Assembly: GCA_002257025.1 (NCBI GenBank) | Contig: NCHA01000001.1 | Span: forward strand, 900,110-964,109 | DNA: 64,000 nt | Reading direction: 5' to 3' | Source: Sphingobacteriales bacterium 16-39-50 | Lineage (GTDB): Bacteria; Bacteroidota; Bacteroidia; Sphingobacteriales; Sphingobacteriaceae | Shown here: positions 52,641-61,727 of the stretch, one piece after another | How the letters are laid out: every line of letters begins with the position of its first letter | How positions within the stretch are numbered: the first letter of the stretch is position 1 | Notes under the pieces: generated by a model | Seen by the model: only the letters and a program-made list of their open reading frames with translations | What the model was told of the DNA's origin: nothing | Databases searched by the model: none | Position numbers and translations under genes: made by a program

Positions 52641-53672
52641 ATGGAATTAGGACTATATACTTTTGCCGACATGCTGCCGGATGCCGGTAATCGCAGTAAA
52701 AATACAAACCAGCGAATAAAAGATCTGCTTGAAGAGATTGAACTTGCCGATCAACTGGGACTTGATGTTTTTGGGATCGGAGAACATCACCGGCCGGATT
52801 ATGCGGTCTCATCACCTGCAATCATTCTAGCTGCAGCAGCAGTCAGAACAAAAAGCATTAAACTGACCAGTGCAGTAACCGTTCTTAGCTCCGATGATCC
52901 TGTAAGGGTTTTTCAGGATTTTGCCACATTAGATCAACTATCCTCCGGAAGGGCAGAAATTATGGTTGGAAGAGGTTCTTTCATTGAGTCTTATCCTCTT
53001 TTTGGTTACTCTCTGAGTGATTATGATGATTTATTCTCTGAAAAACTGGAATTGCTCTTACAGATTAACCATAATGATCAGTTGAGCTGGAAAGGTAAAC
53101 ACCGGCCTTCATTTGAAAACAGGGGAATATATCCAAGACCATTTCAAAGCGTACTACCCGTATGGATAGCTGCCGGAGGCACTCCTGCTTCAGCAGTAAG
53201 AGCGGCAAACCTGAATCTGCCTCTTGCCTTAGCCATCATCGGTGGCATGCCTGAACAATTTGTGCCTTTCATTAAATTATACCGTCAAACAGCGGAGCGC
53301 AATGGAAATGATCCACAGGATTTAAAAGTCAGCATCAATTCTCATGTCTACATTGCCGAAAGTTCAGATCAGGCTGCCGATGAGCTGTATCCTTCTTATG
53401 CCAGAATGATGAATCGTATTGGTGAAGAAAGGGGTTGGTCGCCTTTAAGCAGACAGCAGTTCGAATACTCGCGATCACCAAAAGGTGCGCTACTGGTTGG
53501 AAGTCCGCAGGAAGTAATTGATAAAATTCTTTATGAGCATGAGCTATTTGGACATACCCGTTTTCTTGCTCAAATGAGTATGGGCGACATGCCGCATCAA
53601 AAAATTCTGAAATCTATTGAAATCTATGGTAATATTGTAGCTCCGGCAGTCAGAAAGGCACTGGGTAAATAA
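52641..53672 (+). CDS. LLM-class flavin-dependent oxidoreductase
   Basis: 343 residues. Bacterial-luciferase-like TIM barrel: [31 protein letters not shown] (about 35-66), [44 protein letters not shown] and [17 protein letters not shown]. This pattern is typical of YhbW-type flavin monooxygenases. The substrate is unknown. It converges with the YciI-like gene. Confidence 0.9.
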   Translation: MELGLYTFADMLPDAGNRSKNTNQRIKDLLEEIELADQLGLDVFGIGEHHRPDYAVSSPAIILAAAAVRTKSIKLTSAVTVLSSDDPVRVFQDFATLDQLSSGRAEIMVGRGSFIESYPLFGYSLSDYDDLFSEKLELLLQINHNDQLSWKGKHRPSFENRGIYPRPFQSVLPVWIAAGGTPASAVRAANLNLPLALAIIGGMPEQFVPFIKLYRQTAERNGNDPQDLKVSINSHVYIAESSDQAADELYPSYARMMNRIGEERGWSPLSRQQFEYSRSPKGALLVGSPQEVIDKILYEHELFGHTRFLAQMSMGDMPHQKILKSIEIYGNIVAPAVRKALGK

Positions 53673-53682
53673 GAATACAGAT

Positions 53683-54138
53683 TCACATCTTCTTCTTTTG
53701 CACCAGGTCATGATATGGCAGGTACTTTGCCAAAGCTGCTGAACCGTACCATTGAAATAACTCTGCATCCAGAAGCTTAGCCTTAACGGCAGGATCTGTT
53801 TCCAATAATTTCTCTGCTTCCTCAATATTTGCAGCATTAAGAATGAAGATTCCCCGGTAATTTTTATCATTTTTTCTCATCGGGCCGGCAACGAGCAGCT
53901 TGCCGGATGATGCCAGTCTTCCAATGTTTTCCATATGCCCCCTGAACAAACTATCTGTAACTGCCTTATCGGCACTAACAGGCCCGGTCTTCAGAATGAC
54001 AAAAACATACATTTTCATACCATAATCATCAGCATCTAAAGAATCTGCCATGGATTGATTGTATTTAGGATTGTCAGATTGACCCCTCGCAGACATACCG
54101 GATATCAGTAGAAAAATCATCACAAAAATTTTGTTCAT
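53683..54138 (-). CDS. YciI-like protein with signal peptide
   Basis: 151 residues from the ATG at 54138; AAGG lies just upstream. A signal peptide (IFVMIFLLISGMSARGQS) precedes a YciI fold: YVFVILKTGPVS, GHMENIGRLASSGKLLVAGPMR, NYRGIFILNAANIEEAEKLLETDPAVKAK. YciI domains are ferredoxin-like, with a His-Asp pair sometimes taking part in catalysis. An exported YciI is less common than the cytoplasmic form; the function is unknown. Confidence 0.85.
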   Translation of the reverse strand: MNKIFVMIFLLISGMSARGQSDNPKYNQSMADSLDADDYGMKMYVFVILKTGPVSADKAVTDSLFRGHMENIGRLASSGKLLVAGPMRKNDKNYRGIFILNAANIEEAEKLLETDPAVKAKLLDAELFQWYGSAALAKYLPYHDLVQKKKM

Positions 54139-54507
54139 CCTTATCAATTTAAGATTACAGTGGTATACTAATTTACCGAATTCTTATAAATTATCGTATT
54201 GGCAGAGTGGTTCAAACGTTTGCAAATAAAAACGTTAATCAAACAGGAAAGAAAAAATGAAAGAAATTAAAGCCTTCACTAAGGCTTTTGAAGGCAAGAA
54301 TAATGACAATAGCCTTTAAAAAGGCTCCTCAATCGCCGGATTATACAGCTATAACCCACCCACCTATATTTATTCAGGCAGCAATGCACCAGACAATGAA
54401 GCATACATTTTGTGGCAAACCCATTTCCTTAGTACTAAACCACAACCAAATTCGACCGGCTTAAAAAATATTTCAGATTAAAATAACAGAATCAAGAAGA
54501 GTAACAA
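54139..54507. other. Intergenic region with a small stop-split frame
   Basis: No convincing gene. A plus-strand frame starts at 54257 (MKEIKAFTKAFEG...), hits TAA at 54317 and stays open to a second stop near 54482. Its first codons resemble the start of the XdhC gene at 56743 (MKEIKAILKAYDE). A small palindrome agccttt-aa-aaaggct overlaps the first stop (54311-54326). It may be a relic or chance. Confidence 0.35.
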
Positions 54508-55104
54508 CTACCACCAACTCCCACTATTTTCAGCTGGTGTAATCTCCGCAATACCTGAAGATTTTGAAGATTCAGAAAAAAATCCGGTCTTTTTATTAGA
54601 TACAGGAACTGTTAGCTGAGCTTGATCCACAGAAAGTTGACTTGCTTTTGATGTCACAGAAAACATTGGATTAGCATCATCAGATTTTTTGCCGGAGTCA
54701 CCCGTATCAGTAATCAGATTATCCTCGACATTAGCAGGGAAAGCAGGAAGTTTTATTTCATTGTCAATGCTAATAAATCCGTTAACTATAGAACCCGGGT
54801 CAATTTTAATCGCACCCGTCTTTATATTTCCGCAAATAACTGCCTGATTTTTTAGTTCAATAAATTCAGAACAATTGATGTCTCCGTTTATATTCCCACT
54901 TACTACACAACTTTTTGAATATATATTACCTTTAAGCTGACCATCGCCATCAACTACAACCTGATCATCGCAGTATATATTTCCTTCGATTGGTATTTCA
55001 AGCAATACAGGATCTGAGGAAACCCAATCATTATTTCTGGTTAACTTCGGTATGCTGACCCGATTCTTTTTAGGTTTTTTATCTTTACTAAAAATGCTAA
55101 TCAT
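54508..55104 (-). CDS. Bactofilin (polymer-forming cytoskeletal protein)
   Basis: 198 residues. The centre (about 40-120) is the bactofilin right-handed beta-helix with a six-residue hydrophobic/Gly rhythm: IEGNIYCDDQVVVDGDGQLKG, NIYSKSCVVSGNINGDI, ELKNQAVICGNIKTGAI. The flexible N-terminus is basic (FSKDKKPKKNRVSIPKLTRN), good for membrane or protein docking, and the C-terminal tail (about 125-198) is polar and Ser-rich. Bactofilins self-assemble into filaments without nucleotide and scaffold cell-shape or envelope enzymes. It starts 7 bases after the actin-like gene stops, so the pair is an operon. Confidence 0.9.
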   Translation of the reverse strand: MISIFSKDKKPKKNRVSIPKLTRNNDWVSSDPVLLEIPIEGNIYCDDQVVVDGDGQLKGNIYSKSCVVSGNINGDINCSEFIELKNQAVICGNIKTGAIKIDPGSIVNGFISIDNEIKLPAFPANVEDNLITDTGDSGKKSDDANPMFSVTSKASQLSVDQAQLTVPVSNKKTGFFSESSKSSGIAEITPAENSGSWW

Positions 55105-55111
55105 AATTTCA

Positions 55112-56128
55112 TTAAATAGGTTGAGTTACTACAGTTGTTGCATTACCAATATCTATACCAAGAGAAGATTGTTTCCGTCCCCCGGAAATTCTGAGAGAAT
55201 TTAAAGCATATCCCTTACTGGCAAGTTGTTCAGGATCTGAAACGATTGTCAGCTGCGCAATATCACCGAACTCATCTTTGAAACAGTTGACAAGATCTTC
55301 GTAATACATTGCTCCACCACAAAGAAATATCCTATTGGTTTTCATCAGGTTCGCATCAGTAATTACGTTTCTAAGATTTGGAGAAATCACCTCCTGATAA
55401 TAGGCTCTCAAGGAATTTCTTCTTAATTCCTTCAAATCGATTAATTTTTTATTTAGTATGATGAATCCTTTTTGAAATGCTTCATCCATTAAATGGGCAT
55501 TACGGAATTCTAAATAATAGTTATTTACGAGTTCTTTCATCATCAAATTGACGGCATACGACATCCCTATTGTGCTGATCGTGGTTTGCTCAACTATTCC
55601 GGAATCTGTACTCATGATAGATTCAAATGTTCCGAATCCACAGCTCAACACAAAAAAGCTCCCGGTTTCCTGAGCTTCACCTTTACGCAATGCCAGTGCA
55701 CAACCAACTACTTCAGGCATCACATCAACCTGGTGAACATCAAGCAAAACATTTTTTTTCCCTCCGTTTAAAATGTAAGTTGATACATCATGTTCAATAT
55801 GATGAGTCTTGTTGAGAAAATTCATTGTCACTTCCCTGTAGAGATGATAAGTCGCATAAGGAAAGCCTGTCGTAAGAGTCAGAGGTTGCTCTATACTGTC
55901 TTGCATCAACAACAGAGATGCTTTGAGCAGGATCTGATAATCTACATCAGATGGTGAGGAATTAATCAGCTTATGGGGTAATTTTGCCTCATTCAGCGCA
56001 AGATTACCACATGCATACCATTGATTATCATGATAAATTTTTAAACCATCGTTTAAATCTCTTGAAGTTCCTGACAAAACTGAATTGTTAATCTCTATTA
56101 AACTGGGTAGTTTTTTTATATTAAACAT
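55112..56128 (-). CDS. Actin-like ATPase (ParM/StbA-like) with apparently permuted domain order
   Basis: 338 residues from the ATG at 56128 (RBS GAGGAT); an in-frame TTG lies at 56143. The body matches ParM-like proteins: N-terminal LPSLIEI...QWYACGNLAL, a phosphate-2-like loop FFVLSCGFGTFESIM (about 157-171, with Ser where Asp is usual), the adenosine motif RIFLCGGAMYYEDLV (about 267) and SDPEQLASKGYALNSL. The phosphate-1 motif, normally the first strand-turn-strand, is instead the very C-terminus: SSLGIDIGNATTVV (about 320-333). The protein thus starts after, and ends with, the strand pair that should begin it. It is cotranscribed with a bactofilin gene. Confidence 0.82.
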   Translation of the reverse strand: MFNIKKLPSLIEINNSVLSGTSRDLNDGLKIYHDNQWYACGNLALNEAKLPHKLINSSPSDVDYQILLKASLLLMQDSIEQPLTLTTGFPYATYHLYREVTMNFLNKTHHIEHDVSTYILNGGKKNVLLDVHQVDVMPEVVGCALALRKGEAQETGSFFVLSCGFGTFESIMSTDSGIVEQTTISTIGMSYAVNLMMKELVNNYYLEFRNAHLMDEAFQKGFIILNKKLIDLKELRRNSLRAYYQEVISPNLRNVITDANLMKTNRIFLCGGAMYYEDLVNCFKDEFGDIAQLTIVSDPEQLASKGYALNSLRISGGRKQSSLGIDIGNATTVVTQPI

Positions 56129-56742
56129 GATATCCTCAAACAATTAAAAAAATAGAAAACTACACCGGAACAAGATAAATGACCATAAAATTTAACAGCG
56201 ACATTAATCAAGAGCCGGAAGGAATCAACAGGAAACCTCTCGGAAAATCAAATTCTAAGTCCGGTACAATTTTACCGAATATTCCAGCAGCTTTAAATGA
56301 GTGTACGTACTCATTTTATTGGTCGAAATCACAATTGGAACCAAAGAAATTTCAGTTCAATGCACGCAGTAATTCAAATTTGTTATCAGTTGTAGCTCAC
56401 TTTACACAAAGGGCATTTATGTTGTCCCTTCTAATTAAATCGGTTCGAATAACATCCGGAAAGTAAAATTCAGAAAGCATTTTACGGATGATCCTGTCAT
56501 TCAGGTTTAATTTTATTATCTGAACTTGATGCAGATCAGCTTCATTGGTTAGATTTGTCTAAACTTGAAGCATATAATAAATAGACGTCATAAGCCGGTC
56601 ATCCGTCAAAAGTCTTCACTCCGGGTTGTCAGGAGTGTATGATAACTATTATTAAAGTCACCAGGATGATATTTTTGTTGTACGATCAGAAAGAGTTAAT
56701 TTAATTTTTGAAATATATTCAGGCAATCCGGAAAGATCTATT
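56129..56742. other. Intergenic region between the actin-bactofilin and molybdopterin operons
   Basis: Apart from a doubtful 95-codon frame (56179-56466) no gene is seen. A six-pair hairpin cactcc...ggagtg lies near 56620-56640. No TAnnTTTG box was found near either operon start. Confidence 0.4.
56179..56466 (+). CDS. Doubtful 95-residue hypothetical protein
   Basis: An ATG at 56179, divergent from the actin-like gene. Polar N-terminal half (NSDINQEPEGINRKPLGKSNSKSG) and a hydrophobic stretch near the end (AFMLSLLIKSVRI). No family likeness and no clear ribosome binding site. It could be a chance frame; it is listed because it is next to the unusual actin-bactofilin operon. Confidence 0.2.
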   Translation: MTIKFNSDINQEPEGINRKPLGKSNSKSGTILPNIPAALNECTYSFYWSKSQLEPKKFQFNARSNSNLLSVVAHFTQRAFMLSLLIKSVRITSGK

Positions 56743-57864
56743 ATGAAAGAAATAAAAGCCATTCTTAAAGCTTACGATGAAATGGATAAAACCACTCAGC
56801 AAGCTGCATTGGCAACAGTTGTGCGGGTAGAGGGGTCTTCATACAGACGAACCGGAGCACGGATGCTGGTGATGGATAACGGCACCTGGATTGGTGGTAT
56901 CAGCGGTGGCTGCCTTGAAGGTGATGCCTTAAAAAGGGCGCGTCTGGCAATCAATAGCTCCCGACCTACTTTGATCACCTATGATACCAGTGAAGATGAT
57001 CCGCATCAGATTGGAGTCGGACTGGGATGCAACGGTATTATCGATGTACTCTTTTGTCCTTTGGATTTCGATGATCCTCAAAATCAGGTTGAGATACTAA
57101 AATCATGCGTTCAGGAAAGCAGATACACGCATACATTGATTACAATTACTGGTTTAAGTGAAGGCTGGCAATTACCTAAAAGTGGTCAAATTATCAAATA
57201 TAAAGGATCCGGCAGTCTGAATATTTTTGGAGACAGAACTTTTGAGGCTGAAATAGAGAAGCAGATTCAGCATCAGGTATTTGAGAAAAAATCAGCTCCA
57301 CACAGCTTCGAAAGTCAGGATGGCCTAAAAGCCGATCTGTTTATTGAGATTTTAGCCCCGGAGATCCATGTGGTTTTGATGGGTCATCAGTACGATGTTT
57401 ATCCGATGAGCCGCCTGTTTAAAGAGCTCGGCTGGCGTATAAGTATTGTTGCCGAATTGATTAAAGTCAATTCACTTATAAAGGGAATCGCAGATGAAAT
57501 CAGGACGCCGGCTGAATTTTCGAAGTTGAGAATTGATGAACATACGGCTATCATTCTGATGTCACATGATTATAAAACAGATAAAAAAAATCTCCCAAAA
57601 ACACTGAGTACAAACGCTGCCTATATTGGCATGCTCGGACCGAGAGTCCGCTCAGAGAGAATATGGACCGAATTAGAGCAGGAAGGAAGAGTAATAACAG
57701 GAGATGAAATGGCGAGAATTTACGCCCCGCTTGGACTCGATATCGGAGCAGTAAACCCGGAAGAAATCGCTTTATCACTGGCTGCAGGAATCAGGGCAGC
57801 TTTTTCGGGAAGGGATGGCAGCTTTCTAAGGAACAGAAGATCACCTATCCATCCAAGAAATTAA
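56743..57864 (+). CDS. xdhC: XdhC-family molybdoenzyme maturation factor
   Basis: 373 residues. XdhC/CoxI N-terminal domain (ALATVVRVEGSSYRRTGARMLV, GGISGGCLEGDALKRA, DPHQIGVGLGCNGIIDVL) and the C-terminal Rossmann-like domain (HVVLMGHQYDVYPMSRLFKELGW, ILMSHDYKTDKK, YIGMLGPRVRSERI). XdhC binds molybdenum cofactor, promotes its sulfuration and inserts it into xanthine-dehydrogenase-type enzymes. It heads the operon, 7 bases before the mocA-like gene, so the cell likely makes an XDH-family hydroxylase; none is in the window. Confidence 0.92.
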   Translation: MKEIKAILKAYDEMDKTTQQAALATVVRVEGSSYRRTGARMLVMDNGTWIGGISGGCLEGDALKRARLAINSSRPTLITYDTSEDDPHQIGVGLGCNGIIDVLFCPLDFDDPQNQVEILKSCVQESRYTHTLITITGLSEGWQLPKSGQIIKYKGSGSLNIFGDRTFEAEIEKQIQHQVFEKKSAPHSFESQDGLKADLFIEILAPEIHVVLMGHQYDVYPMSRLFKELGWRISIVAELIKVNSLIKGIADEIRTPAEFSKLRIDEHTAIILMSHDYKTDKKNLPKTLSTNAAYIGMLGPRVRSERIWTELEQEGRVITGDEMARIYAPLGLDIGAVNPEEIALSLAAGIRAAFSGRDGSFLRNRRSPIHPRN

Positions 57865-57871
57865 GAAGAAG

Positions 57872-58477
57872 ATGCCATCAAAAGAGCGAAGCGGTAAATA
57901 CGCTATAATTATTCTGGCGGCGGGACGCTCGGCACGCTTGGGCAGTCCGAAGCAGCTCCTTTCATATCAGGGGAAAAACCTTTTGCAGCATACAATTGAT
58001 GCTGCCCATGAAAGTCAGGCGGGACCAATAATTATCGTCCTCGGTTCAGATATGGACAAAATCGCTGCCGGGCTAGATTCAATTCATTTGACTATTGTTA
58101 AAAATCCAAACTGGGAAAGTGGAATGGCCTCATCAGTAGCATGCGGTATAAATACTATGAATAATTTGTATCCTGGTACTGAATCTGTGATCCTGATGGT
58201 TTGTGATCAGCCCTATGTCAATGCAAAATTATTGAAGGACCTTATTAATAAACAGGAAGAGAGTGGCAGTTCAATTGTGGCCAGCAGCTATGAAAATATA
58301 CAAGGCACTCCTGCCCTGTTTCATAAAAAGCATTTCGATGAACTTACCGCACTGAACGGGGATACCGGAGCAAGATCACTGATAAAAAGGTATGCCGAAT
58401 CAATTGAGGCAATTCCTTTCGATCAGGGCAGTATTGATATTGATACAATAGAGGATTACAGAAATTTAGTGAAATAG
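57872..58477 (+). CDS. MocA/MobA-like molybdenum cofactor nucleotidyltransferase
   Basis: 201 residues. An NTP_transf_3 fold with ILAAGRSARLGSPKQLL (the Gly-rich nucleotide loop with Lys), VILMVCDQPYVNAKLL (metal-binding Asp) and GTPALFHKKHFDEL. Relatives (MocA, CoxF) attach CMP or GMP to molybdopterin. MocA proteins paired with XdhC usually make the cytidine form for XDH-type enzymes, which fits the neighbour. The nucleotide choice is inferred. Confidence 0.88.
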   Translation: MPSKERSGKYAIIILAAGRSARLGSPKQLLSYQGKNLLQHTIDAAHESQAGPIIIVLGSDMDKIAAGLDSIHLTIVKNPNWESGMASSVACGINTMNNLYPGTESVILMVCDQPYVNAKLLKDLINKQEESGSSIVASSYENIQGTPALFHKKHFDELTALNGDTGARSLIKRYAESIEAIPFDQGSIDIDTIEDYRNLVK

Positions 58478-58490
58478 CGTACTTTTAACC

Positions 58491-59471
58491 ATGCTTATTG
58501 ATTCATTTAACCGGGTTCATAATTATCTGAGAATCTCTCTTACAGACAATTGCAATTTGCGTTGCTTCTATTGTATGCCTGAAGAGGATTATGAATTTAC
58601 GCCCCATTCAAGGCTGATGCAGCCCGAAGAAATTGAATCATTAGCTAAACTCTTTGTCGATAATGGGGTCAGCAAGATACGGCTAACCGGTGGTGAACCG
58701 CTGGTACGAAAAGATGCAGCAGATATCATCCTTCGCCTGGCAAAACTGCCTGTCAAACTCACACTAACAACCAATGCTACCCGCCTTCATGATTTTGTAA
58801 ATGTACTTGAAGAAGCAAAAGTTAGCTCATTAAATATTAGTCTGGATACACTTGATTCTGATAAATTCAACATCATCACCCGCAGAGACAGTTTTAAAAA
58901 GGTAATGGACAACATCCATCTGATGATCGATCGAAACTTTCATGTAAAAGTGAATGTAGTGGTTATGAAAGGAATGAATGAGCATGAGATCAATGACTTT
59001 GTTGCCTGGACAAAGGATGTACCTGTACATGTCCGTTTCATAGAATTTATGCCTTTTGAAGGTAATCGCTGGACCAGCAATCAGGTTTTTACCTGGAAAG
59101 AAATGCTGGAGGAAATCAGCAGAAAATACAGCCCAGTAGCGCTGAAGGGCGACATTCATGATACAGCAAAAAAATATAGCATCGAGGGCCACAAAGGCAC
59201 TTTTGCCATTATAAGTACCATGAGTTCTCCATTCTGTGCGGGCTGTAACAGGATGAGACTTACTGCTGATGGCAAAATGAAAAATTGTCTTTTTTCTCAG
59301 GAAGAAACTGATCTGCTAACTGCACTTAGAAAAGGAGATGATGTTCTGCCCTTGATTCAGGATAGTATTCGCTCAAAAGCAAAAGAATTGGGAGGACAGT
59401 TCACCAAAGACTTTGAAAAGATCCATACTGAAGATCTTCATAACAGAAGTATGATAAGTATTGGGGGATAA
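58491..59471 (+). CDS. moaA: GTP 3',8-cyclase
   Basis: 326 residues. A radical-SAM enzyme with the N-terminal 4Fe-4S motif DNCNLRCFYCMP (CxxxCxxC), SAM-binding IRLTGGEPLVRKD, and the second cluster in the C-terminal half (SPFCAGCNRMRLTADGKMKNC, CxxC...C). It ends in ELGGQFTKDF...RSMISIGG, where the essential C-terminal GG is intact. It catalyses the first step from GTP toward cyclic pyranopterin. Its usual partner moaC is not in this window. Confidence 0.95.
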   Translation: MLIDSFNRVHNYLRISLTDNCNLRCFYCMPEEDYEFTPHSRLMQPEEIESLAKLFVDNGVSKIRLTGGEPLVRKDAADIILRLAKLPVKLTLTTNATRLHDFVNVLEEAKVSSLNISLDTLDSDKFNIITRRDSFKKVMDNIHLMIDRNFHVKVNVVVMKGMNEHEINDFVAWTKDVPVHVRFIEFMPFEGNRWTSNQVFTWKEMLEEISRKYSPVALKGDIHDTAKKYSIEGHKGTFAIISTMSSPFCAGCNRMRLTADGKMKNCLFSQEETDLLTALRKGDDVLPLIQDSIRSKAKELGGQFTKDFEKIHTEDLHNRSMISIGG

Positions 59472-59506
59472 AATTGCTGCTCTGATTGCTATTCCCCCAA
59501 TTTTAT
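59460..59506 (+). terminator. Possible hairpin after moaA
   Basis: attggggga / tcccccaat, nine pairs with a 24-base loop, followed by tttat. The left arm overlaps the moaA stop region. It could attenuate transcription into moeA. Confidence 0.4.
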
Positions 59507-59540
59507 AGAAATTCAAATTTGTTTAACAAATTCAATAGAA

Positions 59541-60740
59541 ATGTCCGCAGAATTTATTGAGGTTTCGGAAGCAAAAAAATTGATCCGGGAAAATATTAAA
59601 AGCCCTGATCCTGTTAAGGTTTCTATTTCTGCTGCTGCCGGCTTAATCCTTGCAGAAGACATTTATTCGTTAACCGATGTTCCCCCATTCCATCAATCTT
59701 CAATGGATGGTTATGCCTTGAACTATGAAGGCTGGAAGCAAAATAGTATACTTAAAATTGAAGGTCTTGCTCAGGCTGGCCTGGCCGAACAGAATCCTTT
59801 GCAAGCAAATAAAACATGCAGAATCTTCACCGGAGCTGCAGTTCCTCCCGGTGCTGATACAGTAGTAATGCAGGAAAAAGTTGATATTCAGGACGGTAAA
59901 CTAATAATAAAAGACAGTAATTTAATAGGAGGTCAGAATGTAAGAATTCAGGGTTCTGAAGCAAAAATGGGTGAACTCGCCTTAGAAAAAGGCTTCTTGC
60001 TGAATGCACCTGCAATTGGCTTTCTGGCCGGACTGGGTATCCATGAACTGATGGTACACCCTAAGCCAACAGTTAGCATAATCCTCACGGGTAATGAACT
60101 CCAGCAGCCCGGATTGCCTCTATCTTATGGCCAGGTTTACGAATCCAATTCCTATGCATTAAATTCGGCCTTAAGGCAATTGGGAATATTGAATGTGGAT
60201 GTATTTTCAGCAGAAGACGATCTTAAAATTCTGACAGAAGTATTGGCAATTGCAATGGAACAAAGTAACCTGGTTTTGCTTACAGGCGGGGTAAGTGTAG
60301 GTGATTACGACTTTGTAATTCGTGCTGCAGGAGCAAACGGAGTAGAACAGATTTTTCATAAGATAAGACAGAAGCCCGGCAAACCAATCTATTTTGGAAA
60401 AAAGGGCGATAAATACATTTTCGGTTTGCCCGGAAATCCCGCATCAGTATTAACCTGCTTTTATGAATATGTCTATCCTGCAATCGAACTGTTAAGCAAT
60501 CAGGAGAAAGACCTCATCAGTATGAATGCAATTCTGGAAACAGATATAAAAAAAACGGCAGGTCTTACCCAGTTTCTAAAAGCATTTTTTGACGGGAAAA
60601 CCGTAAAAGACTTAAAAGCACAGGAATCTTTCAGACTAAGTTCATTTGCAAAAGCTAACTGCCTGATCAAACTCGACCAGGATCGTACGGAATATAAGGC
60701 TGGAGAGGAAGTAGAAATCCATATTTTACCATCATTTTGA
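59541..60740 (+). CDS. moeA: Molybdopterin molybdotransferase
   Basis: 399 residues. MoeA domains in order: N-terminal lid (VSEAKKLIRENI, DVPPFHQSSMDGYAL), IFTGAAVPPGADTVVMQEK, the MoCF fold near 180-320 (VSIILTGNELQQPG, GQVYESNSYALNSAL, LLTGGVSVGDYDFV, IFGLPGNPASVLTCFYEYV) and the C-terminal barrel. It inserts molybdenum into adenylated molybdopterin. Its usual partner mog/moaB, which adenylates, is not seen here. Confidence 0.94.
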   Translation: MSAEFIEVSEAKKLIRENIKSPDPVKVSISAAAGLILAEDIYSLTDVPPFHQSSMDGYALNYEGWKQNSILKIEGLAQAGLAEQNPLQANKTCRIFTGAAVPPGADTVVMQEKVDIQDGKLIIKDSNLIGGQNVRIQGSEAKMGELALEKGFLLNAPAIGFLAGLGIHELMVHPKPTVSIILTGNELQQPGLPLSYGQVYESNSYALNSALRQLGILNVDVFSAEDDLKILTEVLAIAMEQSNLVLLTGGVSVGDYDFVIRAAGANGVEQIFHKIRQKPGKPIYFGKKGDKYIFGLPGNPASVLTCFYEYVYPAIELLSNQEKDLISMNAILETDIKKTAGLTQFLKAFFDGKTVKDLKAQESFRLSSFAKANCLIKLDQDRTEYKAGEEVEIHILPSF

Positions 60741-60744
60741 GAGA

Positions 60745-61476
60745 ATGGAAAGTATCTACGTCTTTTACATTTTATTATTTACTGTTGCCTTTCTCTACTC
60801 CTCAGTAGGGCATGGAGGTGCAAGTGGATATCTGGCTCTTATGGCAATCTATGCCATTTCACCCGAGGTAATGAAGCCCACAGCATTGCTGTTAAACCTC
60901 TTTGTTTCCCTAATTTCATTTTATCAGTTCTACAGGGGAAAGCATTTTAAATGGAATATATTTTTGCCGCTTGCTATTGCATCGGTACCCATGGCCTTTG
61001 CCGGGGGACTGATTAGTATTGAGGCTGATTTTTACAAGAAAATCTTAGGCTTACTCCTGCTCATTCCCGTGATCCGCTTCCTTTTCTTTGCCAACTTCCA
61101 AACAGAAGAGATCCGGAAGAACAATCTTTTCCTGTCCATTCTCATTGGCTCATCTATTGGATTTTTATCCGGTTTGATTGGAATAGGTGGAGGAATCATT
61201 CTCTCACCTGTCTTACTGCTTTTAAAATGGACAGATCAGAAACAGACCGCTGCAATCAGTGCTTTATTTATTTTTGTAAACTCATTCTCGGGTCTGGCAG
61301 GTCATCTGAGTAAGGGCATTCAGTTTAGTCCGGATATGATTAGCTACGTAGCCATCGCTTTTGCAGGAGGTTTATGCGGGTCTTATTTTGGTTCATTAAA
61401 ATTTAACCAGAATATTTTAAAAAATACACTGGCGATTGTACTACTGCTGGCCGGAATAAAGCTTATTTTTACATAA
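60745..61476 (+). CDS. TauE/SafE family membrane exporter
   Basis: 243 residues with about eight hydrophobic helices. Family signatures: VAFLYSSVGHGGASGYLALMA at the N-terminus and SIGFLSGLIGIGGGIILSPVLLL (about 133-155). TauE/SafE proteins carry sulfite, sulfoacetate or other sulfur-containing anions outward. It lies 4 bases after moeA and 15 before moaD, i.e. inside the molybdopterin operon. It might export sulfite or support a molybdenum enzyme product; this is inference. Confidence 0.88.
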   Translation: MESIYVFYILLFTVAFLYSSVGHGGASGYLALMAIYAISPEVMKPTALLLNLFVSLISFYQFYRGKHFKWNIFLPLAIASVPMAFAGGLISIEADFYKKILGLLLLIPVIRFLFFANFQTEEIRKNNLFLSILIGSSIGFLSGLIGIGGGIILSPVLLLLKWTDQKQTAAISALFIFVNSFSGLAGHLSKGIQFSPDMISYVAIAFAGGLCGSYFGSLKFNQNILKNTLAIVLLLAGIKLIFT

Positions 61477-61491
61477 AAAATTACGAATAAT

Positions 61492-61725
61492 ATGCAGGTA
61501 CATCTTACTTTATTCGGGCAACTCGCAGATATCACTGGAAGAACAGAAATGATCCTTCATGATATCCCTGACACAGAAACACTGATTAAAACTTTGAATG
61601 AAATGTTCCCATCTTTGGCGAATGCCAAATATGCTATGGCTTTAAATAAAAAAGTAATCAAAGAGAACACAATTCTCACTGGAGACAACAATATTGCATT
61701 ATTACCACCATTTTCAGGAGGCTGA
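61492..61725 (+). CDS. moaD: Molybdopterin synthase small subunit (sulfur carrier)
   Basis: 77 residues, ubiquitin-like fold. It starts VHLTLFGQLADITGRTE and ends LLPPFSGG with the required Gly-Gly C-terminus that is adenylated by MoeB and carries the thiocarboxylate. It lies 2 bases before moeB and is in the same operon as moaE. Confidence 0.93.
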   Translation: MQVHLTLFGQLADITGRTEMILHDIPDTETLIKTLNEMFPSLANAKYAMALNKKVIKENTILTGDNNIALLPPFSGG

Positions 61726-61727
61726 TT

